Source: Lachnospiraceae bacterium
GTDB taxonomy: Bacteria; Bacillota; Clostridia; Lachnospirales; Lachnospiraceae
Assembly: GCA_024404675.1 (NCBI GenBank)
Contig: JAKSPO010000001.1
Coordinates: 496,001 to 560,000, forward strand
Length of the DNA: 64,000 bases
Reading direction: 5' to 3'
How positions within the stretch are numbered: the first letter of the stretch is position 1; the number at the start of each line of letters is the position of its first letter. The notes below the pieces were generated by a model, which made no database searches, was not told the DNA's origin, and worked only from the letters and a program-made list of their open reading frames with translations. A program made the translations under genes and the position numbers. Of the stretch, positions 18,418 through 27,347 are shown in pieces.

Positions 18418-19185
18418 TTAGAATCGGTGTCCGCCGCCGTGGCCACGACCTCCGCCTCCGCCAAAGCCGCCTCTGGAGCCGCCTCCGTGGCCGGAACTCG
18501 ACTCAATAACTCTTGTCGTTTTCGAAAGGATATCAACCTTCTGATTCAAAAACTTCGTCTTGCCGGTATTGGAATACCGGTAATCGATATTCGTTACCTC
18601 TCTCTTACGATTCAAAGAAAGAAGAACGATGAAATTAATCACAACACCGATCAGAATTGCCAAAGCAGCATTGGAAGCAATCTTCATACCGGAAAGGAAG
18701 GTGCCTCCCTCAAGCGTAAGCTTGCAGTACCGAAGCGCCTCAGAAGCGCATTTTTCGTATTTGCCGGCACTCGCAAATTTATAAATCTTACCGGTAATCT
18801 GTCTTGCCTTTGCAGTGGAAATATTGTCACCGATATAGCCATCCACATAAAGATAGATCTCACGATTCCCCATATCGATCAAAAACAGTAATCCGCTCTG
18901 ATCTCCAAAATGTGCAGTATACTGACTCCGTGCGTATACTTCAGCGGGGGTTGGATTGATGGTGGCCTTTGCTTCGACCGTAGCAACGAAGATGTTACCA
19001 TACTCCTTCAGCTCCTCCATCTGTGCTAACAGCCTCTCCTTCGCGGGATTCGACAGCAGACCGGCTTTGTCTTCGATACGGCATTCACCGGGTTCGGGAG
19101 TGCTTGAGAAACCGCAGCCGCCAAGGGAACAAAGCATTACCAGTGTCACAAGTAAAAACAGTACTCTTCTACGCATTGTCCTCAC
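18418..19185 (-). CDS. TPM-domain lipoprotein with Gly/His-rich tail
   Basis: A 255-residue protein with a lipoprotein-type signal (LVTLVMLCSLGGC, lipid cysteine near residue 24). Next come a TPM domain (about residues 36-160; typical AGLLSNPAKERL and GLLFLIDMGNREIYLYVDGYIGD), one membrane segment (about 170-190) and a C-terminus of glycine repeats with R, F and H (GRGHGGGHRF). TPM proteins of this layout are membrane-anchored with unknown activity; some TPM domains are reported as phosphatases. It overlaps the upstream zinc-ribbon gene by 17 bp and ends the thrC transcript. Confidence 0.8.
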   Translation of the reverse strand: MRTMRRRVLFLLVTLVMLCSLGGCGFSSTPEPGECRIEDKAGLLSNPAKERLLAQMEELKEYGNIFVATVEAKATINPTPAEVYARSQYTAHFGDQSGLLFLIDMGNREIYLYVDGYIGDNISTAKARQITGKIYKFASAGKYEKCASEALRYCKLTLEGGTFLSGMKIASNAALAILIGVVINFIVLLSLNRKREVTNIDYRYSNTGKTKFLNQKVDILSKTTRVIESSSGHGGGSRGGFGGGGGRGHGGGHRF

Positions 19186-20800
19186 CTCCGCTTCTCTGGA
19201 ACTGCTTCGGTCTCACGGACGAAAGAATATTATAGCCTTTAATCAGACCTGCCACCGAGAAACATACAGCGGCTACTACGGAAACCGCAATCGTATAATA
19301 TATCGAATCCGAAGCCGGATTGATAAAAAATGCAATCATAGAGGCGATCGCAACCAGAACGAAAAGCAGGTTGGTCGGCAGAATCCTGACATCCTCAAGG
19401 CTTGAATATCTCATCTGCATACGAATCAGTCGAATCAGGAACCATACAAAACAGAAGCCTGCGAAAAGTGCCTCTATCATCGTCCATTGGATATAGCCGA
19501 ACAGAAAGCTAAAATTTTCGAATACCTCCAGAAAAAAATCGACACCATCTCTTATAACAAAGACTAAGATAAGCGCAAATGTGCTTCCAATTCCGGATAT
19601 AATCTTACTGCGAATATCCTTTCGTTTCTTCCGTTTTCGATACGCAACATGATATTGCCGCATATGAATCGCATCAATCTCCCTCTCATAAAAAAGTGAT
19701 ACGAAAAATGACGAAACAACCGCGCAGAACAGAACAAAGGACGGCATCGCAGTAACGAACAGGTTAAACAGAAGAAACAACGGCACTGCGGTAAGCAGTG
19801 AAAGAATGAGGAATTTAAGCGGCGAGGCCGGAAATTCCGCATAGATTCGCCCCGTCTGACCATTTACCGTTGCATAGGAAATTCGACCGCCGTGGCGATA
19901 TGACATAAACCAGACCGGAAACATGGCGAGCTCACTTTTCGTCTGCACGGTTGTTCTGGTGGGGTCCGCAAGATATACGTCGATAGAATCACTGTTGATA
20001 CCGTAAAAGCAGTACTGTCCGTCAATACTTTCCGCTACAAGACCACGCTCGACCTTGAGCATCGCTTTCTCATATTCCTGATCGCCTTGGTCGGCTGCAT
20101 CACCGTAGAAACCGTTCAGATAGCAATCATCAAAAGGACGTGATTCCTTCATCCAGAAGGGAACCACCTTCTCGCTTACCGTATCGTCAAATGATACCGA
20201 GGCATCATGTGCGAGTCCCGTATACCTGGACTCCAGATTGCCCGCTATAGAAAAAAGCGTCGTAGTCTCGATGTTTCCAAGTGTTTCTACAGTCTTTCCC
20301 TGGAAGGCGAAGCTGCCCTCACGCTCAAACTCATACACCCAGAAGGGCATATAAATACCGCGAAAGCTGTCGACAGTTCCGTACTTCGTAAGACTGGAGG
20401 GAGCGTAAATCTGCTTTTTTGCGAGCTCTCTGTATTTCTCGATACACTGCTCTTTCGTAAGCTTAAAGGGAATCACCCTGTCGGGACGTCTGATTCTGCC
20501 AAGTCTGCTGCTGAGCGTTGCCGGACTTCCGCAGTAGCTGCACCAGGTAACCGCAATATCCTGATCGGCGATGATTTCCGCACCACACTGCGAGCAGGTA
20601 TATATCGTAACCTCCATTCCCTCATCAACGCTTAACGGATCATCAAGTGCAGGGTGCTCCTCCGCGCTCTTTGATCTGGAAGACACTGCCGAAACCGGAT
20701 ATTTCTGACCACAATAGGAACATTTCATCTGCTGCGACGCAATATCAAATACAAGCTTGCTGCCACAGCCCTTACAACTCACCATAGCTTCATCCTCCAC
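19169..20800 (-). CDS. Zinc-ribbon integral membrane protein
   Basis: A 543-residue protein. The first 90 residues carry two CxxC...CxxC zinc ribbons (CKGCGSK...CSYCGQK and CSQCGAE...CSYCGSP). A soluble domain (about 95-310) starts IPFKLTKEQCIEKYRELAKK and contains GIYMPFWVYEF. The C-terminal half has four or five membrane segments. Related genes are often labelled as PriA-like helicases or TFIIB zinc-ribbon proteins on the ribbon alone, but I see no helicase motifs. It overlaps the TPM gene, an association that hints at a shared membrane function. No specific function is known to me. Confidence 0.75.
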   Translation of the reverse strand: MEDEAMVSCKGCGSKLVFDIASQQMKCSYCGQKYPVSAVSSRSKSAEEHPALDDPLSVDEGMEVTIYTCSQCGAEIIADQDIAVTWCSYCGSPATLSSRLGRIRRPDRVIPFKLTKEQCIEKYRELAKKQIYAPSSLTKYGTVDSFRGIYMPFWVYEFEREGSFAFQGKTVETLGNIETTTLFSIAGNLESRYTGLAHDASVSFDDTVSEKVVPFWMKESRPFDDCYLNGFYGDAADQGDQEYEKAMLKVERGLVAESIDGQYCFYGINSDSIDVYLADPTRTTVQTKSELAMFPVWFMSYRHGGRISYATVNGQTGRIYAEFPASPLKFLILSLLTAVPLFLLFNLFVTAMPSFVLFCAVVSSFFVSLFYEREIDAIHMRQYHVAYRKRKKRKDIRSKIISGIGSTFALILVFVIRDGVDFFLEVFENFSFLFGYIQWTMIEALFAGFCFVWFLIRLIRMQMRYSSLEDVRILPTNLLFVLVAIASMIAFFINPASDSIYYTIAVSVVAAVCFSVAGLIKGYNILSSVRPKQFQRSGGEDNA

Positions 20801-20829
20801 ACAATATTGTTATGACCGAACATACCCTC

Positions 20830-21330
20830 TTAAATCAAAGCCCCCAGAACACCGTAGCTTACAACACTCATAATCACTGCCGCAAGAAGAATTCCTAAGA
20901 ATATTGCAAGCGATGCGCGCTTAATATCAAAGTCGAAAAGTGCCGCAATCAAAGAACCCATCCACGCACCGGTGCCCGGTATCGGAATTCCGACGAACAG
21001 TAGAAGGAATAAGAATTCGCCACGGTCCACACCCTTGGACTTTCTTTCCGCACGCTTCTCGAGATACTCGATAAAGCGCTTCAGAATATTATGCTTCTTC
21101 ATAAAGGCGAAAATCGTCTTAATGAACAGAAGGATAAAAGGAATCGGAATAATGTTTCCGATAATACAAATCAGATTGGCTCTAAGAAGCGGAACCCCGA
21201 GAAGCTTCGCCACCAAAACGCCGCCTCGCAGCTCAATAAGCGGCAGGAGCGAGATGAAAAATATGAATAGCTCCTTCGGAATCAGCTGTCCGAAGGAGTT
21301 GTTATACCAATTCGCAAGTGCATCAGCCAC
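20830..21330 (-). CDS. COG2426 small membrane protein
   Basis: A 166-residue protein with four hydrophobic segments (about residues 18-40, 50-75, 98-125 and 135-162). The motif SLLPLIELRGGV and the turn GIPIPGTGAWMGSLIAALF match the COG2426 family, annotated as putative small multidrug export proteins. Drug export has little direct support. The start is 3 bp after the thrC stop codon, so it is cotranscribed with thrC. Confidence 0.85.
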   Translation of the reverse strand: MADALANWYNNSFGQLIPKELFIFFISLLPLIELRGGVLVAKLLGVPLLRANLICIIGNIIPIPFILLFIKTIFAFMKKHNILKRFIEYLEKRAERKSKGVDRGEFLFLLLFVGIPIPGTGAWMGSLIAALFDFDIKRASLAIFLGILLAAVIMSVVSYGVLGALI

Positions 21331-21333
21331 GAT

Positions 21334-22830
21334 TTATGCCTCCGTGATGCCGAGAATTTTGCGTACTTCCTTCTGCATATCCTCGGTTGCACATACCGTA
21401 TTGTGACGAATCGGAGCCGTACGAATCTCACCGATTGCCGGAGGCTCTGCCACATTGGCCTTTACAGAAAGCTCGTCAATGATTTCAAAATCATCGCGGG
21501 TATCGGTAACACCGTTCACAGCGCTCATAACGCTTCTTGCAAACTTGAAGGGGCTTGCGGTCGATACGATAACTGTCGGTGTCTCATCCCCGCTCTCTAC
21601 CCGATACTTACGATATACATGTGAGGCAACAGACGTATGGGTATCGATAATATAACCGGTACGATCATACAGCTCATGAATCTCCTCGGCCGTATCCTTC
21701 TCGGAAGCAAAGCCTGCAACGAAATCAGCAAGCTCAGCCTTCATATCCTCCGTAATCGTGTATGCGCCCTCTGCGGAAAGCTTCTTCATAAGCTCTGCGT
21801 TCTTCGCAGCATCGTTGCCGGTGCTATGATAAATCAGACGCTCAAGGTTACTCGAAATCAGAATATCCATCGACGGAGAATTCGTCAGGATGAACTCTCT
21901 TCTGCGGTCATAGGTGCCGCTCTTGAAGAAATCGTACAGAACCTTGTTCTCATTCGATGCGCAGATCATCTTCGCAACCGGAAGACCCAGCTTCTTTGCA
22001 TAATAGCAGGCAAGAATGTTACCGAAGTTACCGGTGGGAACAACGAAGTTCACCTCATCGCCCGCCTTGATACGCTCCTCGGCAAGCAGTCTCGTGTAGG
22101 CAAAAACATAATAAGCGACCTGCGGTACCAAACGTCCGATATTGATGGAGTTCGCAGAGGAAAATGTCATGCCGACCTTACTCATATCCTCACGAAGTGC
22201 CTTGTCACCGAACATCATCTTAACACCGGTCTGGCAGTCATCGAAGTTGCCGGTTACACCGATTACGGTCGTGTTGTCGCCCTTCTGCGTAACCATCTGT
22301 AGCTCCTGCACGCGGCTTACACCGTTCTTCGGATAGAATACGATAATGCGAGTGCCGGGAACATCGGCAAAGCCTGCAAGAGCAGCCTTTCCGGTATCGC
22401 CGGAGGTGGCCGTCAGAATCACAATCTCATCCTTACTGTTATTCTTACGTGCAGACGTTGTCAGAAGATGCGGCAGAATGGAAAGTGCCATATCCTTGAA
22501 GGCAATCGTCGCGCCGTGGAAAAGCTCCATATAGTAAGCATTGTCCGCATATACGAGCGGTGCGATCTCGGCATTGTCAAACTTGGCATCGTATGCTCTC
22601 TCGATACAGCCTCTCAGCTCCTCCTCGGTGAAATCGCTGAAGAAAAGCTTCATAACCTCATAGGCTACGCCCTGATAATCCATTGCCGCAAGCTCGGTAA
22701 GAGACTTGTCAAGCTTCGGATAGGAGGTCGGAACGAAAAGTCCGCCGTCGGCTGCCAATCCCTGTAAAATCGCGCGGGAAGCGGTATACTCTCCGCCCTC
22801 GCCACGTGTGCTTCTGTACATGATGCTCAT
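21334..22830 (-). CDS. thrC: Threonine synthase (ThrC)
   Basis: This 498-residue PLP enzyme converts O-phosphohomoserine to threonine. The Schiff-base lysine lies in HGATIAFKDMAL (about residue 110). TATSGDTGKAALAG binds phosphate, and FVVPTGNFGNILACYYAKKLGLP is a conserved family stretch. The length fits the longer clostridial/yeast-type ThrC. It has a good promoter (22891-22919) and a short leader with a CCCCTTCGGGG hairpin; no T-box or classical leader peptide is seen. Confidence 0.97.
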   Translation of the reverse strand: MSIMYRSTRGEGGEYTASRAILQGLAADGGLFVPTSYPKLDKSLTELAAMDYQGVAYEVMKLFFSDFTEEELRGCIERAYDAKFDNAEIAPLVYADNAYYMELFHGATIAFKDMALSILPHLLTTSARKNNSKDEIVILTATSGDTGKAALAGFADVPGTRIIVFYPKNGVSRVQELQMVTQKGDNTTVIGVTGNFDDCQTGVKMMFGDKALREDMSKVGMTFSSANSINIGRLVPQVAYYVFAYTRLLAEERIKAGDEVNFVVPTGNFGNILACYYAKKLGLPVAKMICASNENKVLYDFFKSGTYDRRREFILTNSPSMDILISSNLERLIYHSTGNDAAKNAELMKKLSAEGAYTITEDMKAELADFVAGFASEKDTAEEIHELYDRTGYIIDTHTSVASHVYRKYRVESGDETPTVIVSTASPFKFARSVMSAVNGVTDTRDDFEIIDELSVKANVAEPPAIGEIRTAPIRHNTVCATEDMQKEVRKILGITEA

Positions 22831-22890
22831 AATAATCTATCTTCCTTTCATCCCCCGAAGGGGTCATATATTCAAAAAACTCCGAATATA

Positions 22891-22919
22891 ATTCTATCAC
22901 ATCTTCCGTATTCTTGCAA
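22891..22919 (-). promoter_or_regulatory. thrC promoter
   Basis: A -35 TTGCAA (22914-22919) and -10 TAGAAT (22891-22896) have a 17-bp spacer on the minus strand. The predicted leader of about 55 nt has a hairpin with a CCCC-TTC-GGGG core near 22858. Confidence 0.7.
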
Positions 22920-22998
22920 TAGGAAAAGGTAAAAAATATTTACATTTCAACATTTTATGTAGCCTGGAAAGCTCGGGCTTTGATAAGATACTCCCAGG

Positions 22999-23040
22999 TT
23001 TTGGTACGAAATCGTCTACTTTGGAAGTTTCGTACCAAAA
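22999..23040. repeat. Palindromic repeat unit A1
   Basis: The arms TTTTGGTACGAAA (22999-23011) and TTTCGTACCAAAA (23028-23040) are a perfect 13-bp inverted repeat around a 16-nt loop beginning TCGTC. It is the first of three tandem units spaced 53 bp apart. Confidence 0.9.
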
Positions 23041-23052
23041 CTGCTCCGGCGA

Positions 23053-23092
23053 TTTGGTACGGAATCGACCATTTCCGGAATTTCGTACCAAA
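23053..23092. repeat. Palindromic repeat unit A2
   Basis: The arms TTTGGTACG (23053-23061) and CGTACCAAA (23084-23092) extend inward with a G-U pair. The loop contains CGACCATTTCCGGAA. It lies 53 bp after unit A1. Confidence 0.9.
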
Positions 23093-23106
23093 AGAAGCCT
23101 GGGAAA

Positions 23107-23144
23107 TTGGTACGTAATCGACAATTTCCGGAATTCCGTACCAA
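23107..23144. repeat. Palindromic repeat unit A3
   Basis: The arms TTGGTACG (23107-23114) and CGTACCAA (23137-23144) flank a loop with CGACAATTTCCGGAA, nearly the same as in unit A2. It lies 53 bp after A2. Confidence 0.9.
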
Positions 23145-23170
23145 AACCGCACAAAATCATGTGACGAAAC

Positions 23171-23207
23171 GACCGAGTGCCTCAGATTGACTCTGATACA
23201 CTCGGTC
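23171..23207. repeat. 37-bp hairpin shared with 57431-57467
   Basis: Arms GACCGAGTG and CACTCGGTC, with inner TCAGA/TCTGA, form an imperfect long hairpin. The same outer and inner arms and the same total length occur at 57431-57467. There is no strong T-tract on either side, so its use as a terminator is uncertain. Confidence 0.85.
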
Positions 23208-23257
23208 GACTTATTCATCAGGGGTATTCACAGCCCCTTTTCGATTTACAAAAAAAA

Positions 23258-23615
23258 CGAGTGACGCTGTAAGCCGGGTTCTGTCGAGGATGATCATCTT
23301 TCTTGGTTGCATGTTACCATGCAACTCCTCTGTGCCCTTACAGGCACAGAACGCAACCTACCCGGAAACACGACGGGCCGCCGTATAGTTTCCTGTCTGG
23401 TCTTGCTACGAAGTGGGGTTTACACAGCCTTCGGCGTTACCGTCGAAGCGGTAGTCTCTTACACTGCCATTCCACCCTTACCGTCCGAAGACGGCGGTTT
23501 CTTTTCTGTTGCACTGGCCTTGGAGTCACCTCCACCGGACGTTATCCGGCACTCTGCCCTATGTAGCCCGGACTTTCCTCACCGGCTGAGCCGGCGCGAT
23601 CATCTACATCACTCG
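23258..23615 (-). ncRNA. rnpB: RNase P RNA, bacterial type A-like
   Basis: This 358-nt RNA is the catalytic subunit of RNase P, which matures tRNA 5' ends. On the minus strand it starts CGAGTGATG and ends GCGTCACTCG, the paired P1 helix. It carries the universal GAGGAAAGTCCGGGCT (about 23568-23583) and CCCGGCTTACAG near the 3' end. A run of eight T residues (23250-23257) follows P1 and probably ends transcription. A promoter lies directly upstream. Confidence 0.95.
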
Positions 23616-23622
23616 TTTTTTG

Positions 23623-23651
23623 ATAATACCATCTGTTGCGGGAAATCGCAA
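23623..23651 (-). promoter_or_regulatory. rnpB promoter
   Basis: A -35 TTGCGA (23646-23651) and -10 TATTAT (23623-23628) have 17-bp spacing, just upstream of the RNase P RNA 5' end and just past the kinase stop codon. Confidence 0.75.
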
Positions 23652-23660
23652 TAGAAACTC

Positions 23661-25316
23661 TTACACATCAAAGCAGCTTCCGCCGACGAATTCACGGGAC
23701 AGGCTGTTTCGCGGCATTGCGTCATCCGGAATCGTCAGAAAATAACTGAAGAATTTCAGAAGGCGCTTTGCCTCCGGGTACTCCGGGCAATCCTTCGGGA
23801 TGCCGAACAGAAGCGGCTCCGCATAGACCTTCAGCACCGCAAGCTCATAGATGGATGCGGAGTTAAACATATAATCCGCCTCCTCCTGATACGGGAAGAT
23901 ATACTCCTCTTCGCCCGCACGTACGGAGCTCCACATCGCAATGGTCTCCTGCGCCGAGGTACCTCTTGTTCTTGCGTCACGAACGATTCGACGAAGCAGA
24001 CGTCCGTCGGTCGTCGGAATACGATTGTGACGGTCTACGTTCAGCTCGGTAAGCGCACTGATGTAAATCTTATATTTGCACTCCTTCGGAAGGGAGTAGG
24101 AAAGCTTATCATTCAAGCCGTGGATGCCCTCGATTACAAGAATATCATCCGCTCCAAGCTGCAGATAATTGCCTTTGAACTCCTGTCTGCCGCTCTTGAA
24201 ATTGAAGCTCGGGAGCTCCACACGCTCGCCATTTAAAAGCTGCAACATCTGCTTATTGAACAGCTCGACATCGAGCGACTCCAGACACTCAAAATTGTAG
24301 GAGCCGTCCGGGTTCTTCGGGCAGTCCTCACGGTTCAGATAATAGTTATCAAGACTGATCATATACGGCTTCAGTCCCTGCGCACGAAGCTGGATGGAAA
24401 GTCTGTTTGCAAAGGAAGTCTTACCGGAGGAGGACGGTCCTGCGATCATGACAAATTTGCGTGAGCGGTCATTCGCTACCCGAAGCGCCATATCGGCAAT
24501 CTTCTGCTCCATAAGAGCCTCCTGCACCAGAATCAGCTCTTCTGTCCTGCCGGCGGTAATCAGTGCGTTCAGATCGCCGATGGTGTCAACCTCCATCGAT
24601 TTGCCCCAGCGATTGGCCTGTTGCAATGTTTTGTAAAGCTTCTCGCGGGCAACCGGTGCAGCGGGAACGGAAGGGTCCTCCGCATCCGGAAGCATCAGAA
24701 GGAAGCCCTCATGGTAGGACACGAGGTCAAAAACCTTAAGAATTGCCGTGGAAGCCGGCATAAAGCCGTAGAAATAGTCGGAATAGCCGGAAAGGCTGTA
24801 GACATTGGTCTTGGAATCGAGACGATAGGAAAGAAGCTTCACCTTATCCTCCATCCCGGCCTTCTCAAAGAGGCGAATCGCAGTCTGCGTGTTCATCGCA
24901 CGCTTCTCGATCATACGGTCCTCCTTCACAAGGGCACACATCTCCCGTTTCAGAGTCTCAAGAAACTCTGCGCTGATATCGGTCTTACCTTCGATTTCAC
25001 AATAAATGCCCTGTCCAAGGCTGTGCTCCACACGAAGATTGTTGCACTCATCCTGTCCGTACAGACGGTAAAGCGCGGCAAGCATCATAAAGATCAGTCC
25101 TCTTTCGTAGGTCTTGCGGCCGGGCACGGTACGAATATCCAGAAACTCCACCGTGCAGTCGTGGCCAAGCTTTTTGAACATTTCCTTAAGCGTGCCGTCA
25201 ACATTGGCAAGAATCGGCTCCCCGCCGCAGGAAAGCTCCTTATACACATTCTGAAGGGTTACTCCCTCGGGGAATTCCATAACGCGTTCCCCTACGCGAA
25301 CCTGAATCATTTCCAT
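23661..25316 (-). CDS. TGS/SAD-uridine kinase-like nucleoside kinase
   Basis: A 551-residue fusion. Residues 1-65 resemble a TGS domain and about 70-190 the second additional (SAD) domain of ThrRS/AlaRS (VEHSLGQGIYCEI). From about 285 it is a P-loop kinase of the uridine kinase/phosphoribulokinase family, with Walker A AGPSSSGKTSFANRL, the YYLNREDCPKNPDG substrate loop and VIEGIHGLNDKLS. Proteins of this type are common in Clostridia; nucleoside phosphorylation is inferred from the kinase domain. The start has GGGAGGAG upstream. It follows trmK by about 30 bp. Confidence 0.85.
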   Translation of the reverse strand: MEMIQVRVGERVMEFPEGVTLQNVYKELSCGGEPILANVDGTLKEMFKKLGHDCTVEFLDIRTVPGRKTYERGLIFMMLAALYRLYGQDECNNLRVEHSLGQGIYCEIEGKTDISAEFLETLKREMCALVKEDRMIEKRAMNTQTAIRLFEKAGMEDKVKLLSYRLDSKTNVYSLSGYSDYFYGFMPASTAILKVFDLVSYHEGFLLMLPDAEDPSVPAAPVAREKLYKTLQQANRWGKSMEVDTIGDLNALITAGRTEELILVQEALMEQKIADMALRVANDRSRKFVMIAGPSSSGKTSFANRLSIQLRAQGLKPYMISLDNYYLNREDCPKNPDGSYNFECLESLDVELFNKQMLQLLNGERVELPSFNFKSGRQEFKGNYLQLGADDILVIEGIHGLNDKLSYSLPKECKYKIYISALTELNVDRHNRIPTTDGRLLRRIVRDARTRGTSAQETIAMWSSVRAGEEEYIFPYQEEADYMFNSASIYELAVLKVYAEPLLFGIPKDCPEYPEAKRLLKFFSYFLTIPDDAMPRNSLSREFVGGSCFDV

Positions 25317-25347
25317 AAAGCTCCTCCCATAAATCTTAAATCAAAAA

Positions 25348-26031
25348 TCAAAGCAGTGCACGCAGCTGTGCAATTTCCTCCTGTGCGGAGGGAATCCGCT
25401 CCCGCGCTGTATCGGTTTCCGCCGCAAGAAGCCCCGAAAGCATCCGCTCTCTTTTCTCAAGTTCTGCTGCCAGATACCTAAGATACACCGCATCCTTCCT
25501 CGCCGGAAGAATCCTGCCATACCGATATTCCGCCTCCGTGTAGGGGCGTTCCTCCGTCCCCGGCTCACAGGAGAAGCAAACGTAGTATTTGCCGTCCTCA
25601 TAGCAGGCTCGTTCATCGACGATGCAGTAACCATTATCGTGTACTGCCTGCCTTACAAGCTGCACATCCGACTGCGGCTGCAGAACAAGCTGGCTCGCCA
25701 TCTTTACGCATTCACGCCCGCGGTGCAGAATATCACTCATCAGAATGCCGCCCATTCCGGCAATCACGATACGGTCCGCCTCGCCGGGTCTAAGCTCGTT
25801 CATGCCGTCCGAAAGCCTCGTTTCGATCTGCTCGTCCTTGTGAAAGAACCGGATATTCTCCTTTGCATGCATAAGCGGTCCATCGCGAAGGTCCATCGCA
25901 ACAGCACGGCTGACGATTCCCGTATCCACAAGCCATATGGACAGATACCCATGGTCGCAGCCGATGTCGGCAAGCGTCTCTCCGGGCTTAACCAGATCGG
26001 CGACCATACGCATTCTTTTCGATAATTTCAT
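25348..26031 (-). CDS. trmK: tRNA (adenine22-N1)-methyltransferase (TrmK)
   Basis: This 227-residue SAM-dependent enzyme makes m1A22 in some bacterial tRNAs. I start it at 26031, giving MKLSKRMRMVADLVKPGETLADIGCDHGYL. That places the SAM motif DIGCDHGYLS near residue 23 and the start 4 bp after the rpoD stop codon; a longer upstream frame would overlap rpoD and adds nothing family-like. The motif RIVIAGMGGILMSDIL matches the family catalytic loop. A coiled C-terminus follows (about 185-227). Position after rpoD is typical of Firmicutes. Confidence 0.93.
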   Translation of the reverse strand: MKLSKRMRMVADLVKPGETLADIGCDHGYLSIWLVDTGIVSRAVAMDLRDGPLMHAKENIRFFHKDEQIETRLSDGMNELRPGEADRIVIAGMGGILMSDILHRGRECVKMASQLVLQPQSDVQLVRQAVHDNGYCIVDERACYEDGKYYVCFSCEPGTEERPYTEAEYRYGRILPARKDAVYLRYLAAELEKRERMLSGLLAAETDTARERIPSAQEEIAQLRALL

Positions 26032-26035
26032 AATC

Positions 26036-27310
26036 TTACTCCAGATAATCGCGAAGCTTTCTGCTTCGTGAAGGATGACGCAGCTTACGAAGCGCTTTCG
26101 CCTCAATCTGACGGATACGCTCACGCGTTACGACAAATTCCTTGCCGACCTCCTCAAGCGTACGCTGACGGCCGTCATCAAGACCGAATCTTAAGCGGAT
26201 AACCTTCTGCTCTCTCTCGGAAAGCGTACCAAGCACCTCATACAGCTGCTCGCGAAGCATCGAATAGGATGCGGCATCCGCAGGCATCGGCAAATGCTCG
26301 TCCGGCAGGAAGTCACCAAGATGGCTGTCCTCTTCCTCACCGATCGGCGTCTCAAGCGATACCGGCTCCTGAGAAATCTTCTGAATCTCAAGCACACGCT
26401 CTACCGGAAGACGCATCTCCTTTGCAATCTCATCGGGGCTTGGCTCACGGCCGAGCTCCTGCAGAAGCTGACGCTGTACGCGAATCAGACGGTTGATGGT
26501 CTCCACCATATGTACAGGGATACGAATCGTTCTTGCCTGGTCCGCAATAGCACGGGTAATTGCCTGACGAATCCACCAGGTTGCGTAGGTCGAGAACTTG
26601 TAGCCCTTCTTATAATCGAACTTCTCAACAGCTTTAATCAGTCCAAGGTTACCTTCCTGAATCAGATCCAGAAACTGCATGCCTCTTCCCACATAACGCT
26701 TTGCGATGCTGACAACCAGACGAAGGTTGGCCTCCGAAAGACGCTTCTTCGCGGCCTCGTCACCGTTCTCCATTCTTCTGCTGAGCTCAATCTCCTCATC
26801 GGCAGAAAGAAGCGGCACCTTACCGATTTCCTTCAGATACATACGAACCGGATCCTCGATGCTGACGCCCTCCGGAACGGAAAGGTCGATGTCCTCAAGA
26901 TTCTCAAGCTCCTCAATCGACTCAAGCTCCTCACCAAGCTCATCGTCGTCAAGAATCGGGATATCCTCAATCTCCGCCATCGTCTCCTCACGAAGAATAT
27001 CGACGCCGGAGCTTTCGAGATAGTCATAAATCTTGTTCATGCTTCCGGGCTGCAGTGTCATATCGCTGAAGAAATCAACGATTTCCTGATACTCGAGCAT
27101 GTTCTTCTTCTTTTTTGCGAACGCGGTCAATTCCTTCAGCTTCTCCTGAAAATGAATCATTCCCTCGTCCTTCCCCTCAATCGGTTCGATATCGGCAGCC
27201 TCATCCTCGAGTGCGGTCTCCACAAGCTCCGCCGACATGCCCTCCTCCTTCTTCACTGCGGCTTCCTTCTCCATAGCCTGTGCGTTCTCTGCTTCCTTTT
27301 TCTTAGCCAT
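26036..27310 (-). CDS. rpoD: Primary sigma factor RpoD/SigA
   Basis: This 424-residue vegetative sigma factor directs RNA polymerase to -35/-10 promoters such as those noted in this window. The start MAKKKEAEN at 27310 is chosen because AAAGGAAG precedes it. Order: acidic lysine-rich N-terminus and region 1.1 (about 60-125), region 1.2 ([11 protein letters not shown]), 2.1-2.4 ([34 protein letters not shown]), 3 and 4 ([23 protein letters not shown]). It belongs to the dgt-dnaG-rpoD macromolecular synthesis order. Confidence 0.97.
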   Translation of the reverse strand: MAKKKEAENAQAMEKEAAVKKEEGMSAELVETALEDEAADIEPIEGKDEGMIHFQEKLKELTAFAKKKKNMLEYQEIVDFFSDMTLQPGSMNKIYDYLESSGVDILREETMAEIEDIPILDDDELGEELESIEELENLEDIDLSVPEGVSIEDPVRMYLKEIGKVPLLSADEEIELSRRMENGDEAAKKRLSEANLRLVVSIAKRYVGRGMQFLDLIQEGNLGLIKAVEKFDYKKGYKFSTYATWWIRQAITRAIADQARTIRIPVHMVETINRLIRVQRQLLQELGREPSPDEIAKEMRLPVERVLEIQKISQEPVSLETPIGEEEDSHLGDFLPDEHLPMPADAASYSMLREQLYEVLGTLSEREQKVIRLRFGLDDGRQRTLEEVGKEFVVTRERIRQIEAKALRKLRHPSRSRKLRDYLE

Positions 27311-27347
27311 AATATTACTTCCTTTCCCCAATAAGTTTATAAGTTTA

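Larger units (their letters stand above)
22831..23257. other. thrC/rnpB intergenic region
   Basis: This 427-bp stretch holds the thrC leader and promoter (22831-22919), three tandem palindromic repeats (22999-23144) and a 37-bp hairpin (23171-23207). Next comes a small GGGG/CCCC inverted repeat (23221-23237) and the T-run that ends rnpB (23250-23257). Open frames here are made by the repeats and lack gene features. Confidence 0.75.

Noticed and set aside
22999-23144. Tandem repeats as a CRISPR array
   Set aside because: Only three units are present, each is a full palindrome of about 40 bp with 12-14 bp gaps, and there are no spacers of regular size and no cas genes.
22897-23218. Two overlapping 87-codon minus-strand frames in the repeat region
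   Set aside because: The predicted peptides are translations of the palindromic units (for example VRNSGNGRFRTK and TKFRKWSIPYQI). There is no ribosome site and the frames are explained by the 53-bp repeat.
23303-23654. Plus-strand frames over 23303-23654
   Set aside because: They lie on the strand opposite the RNase P RNA, whose P1 helix and conserved core are intact.
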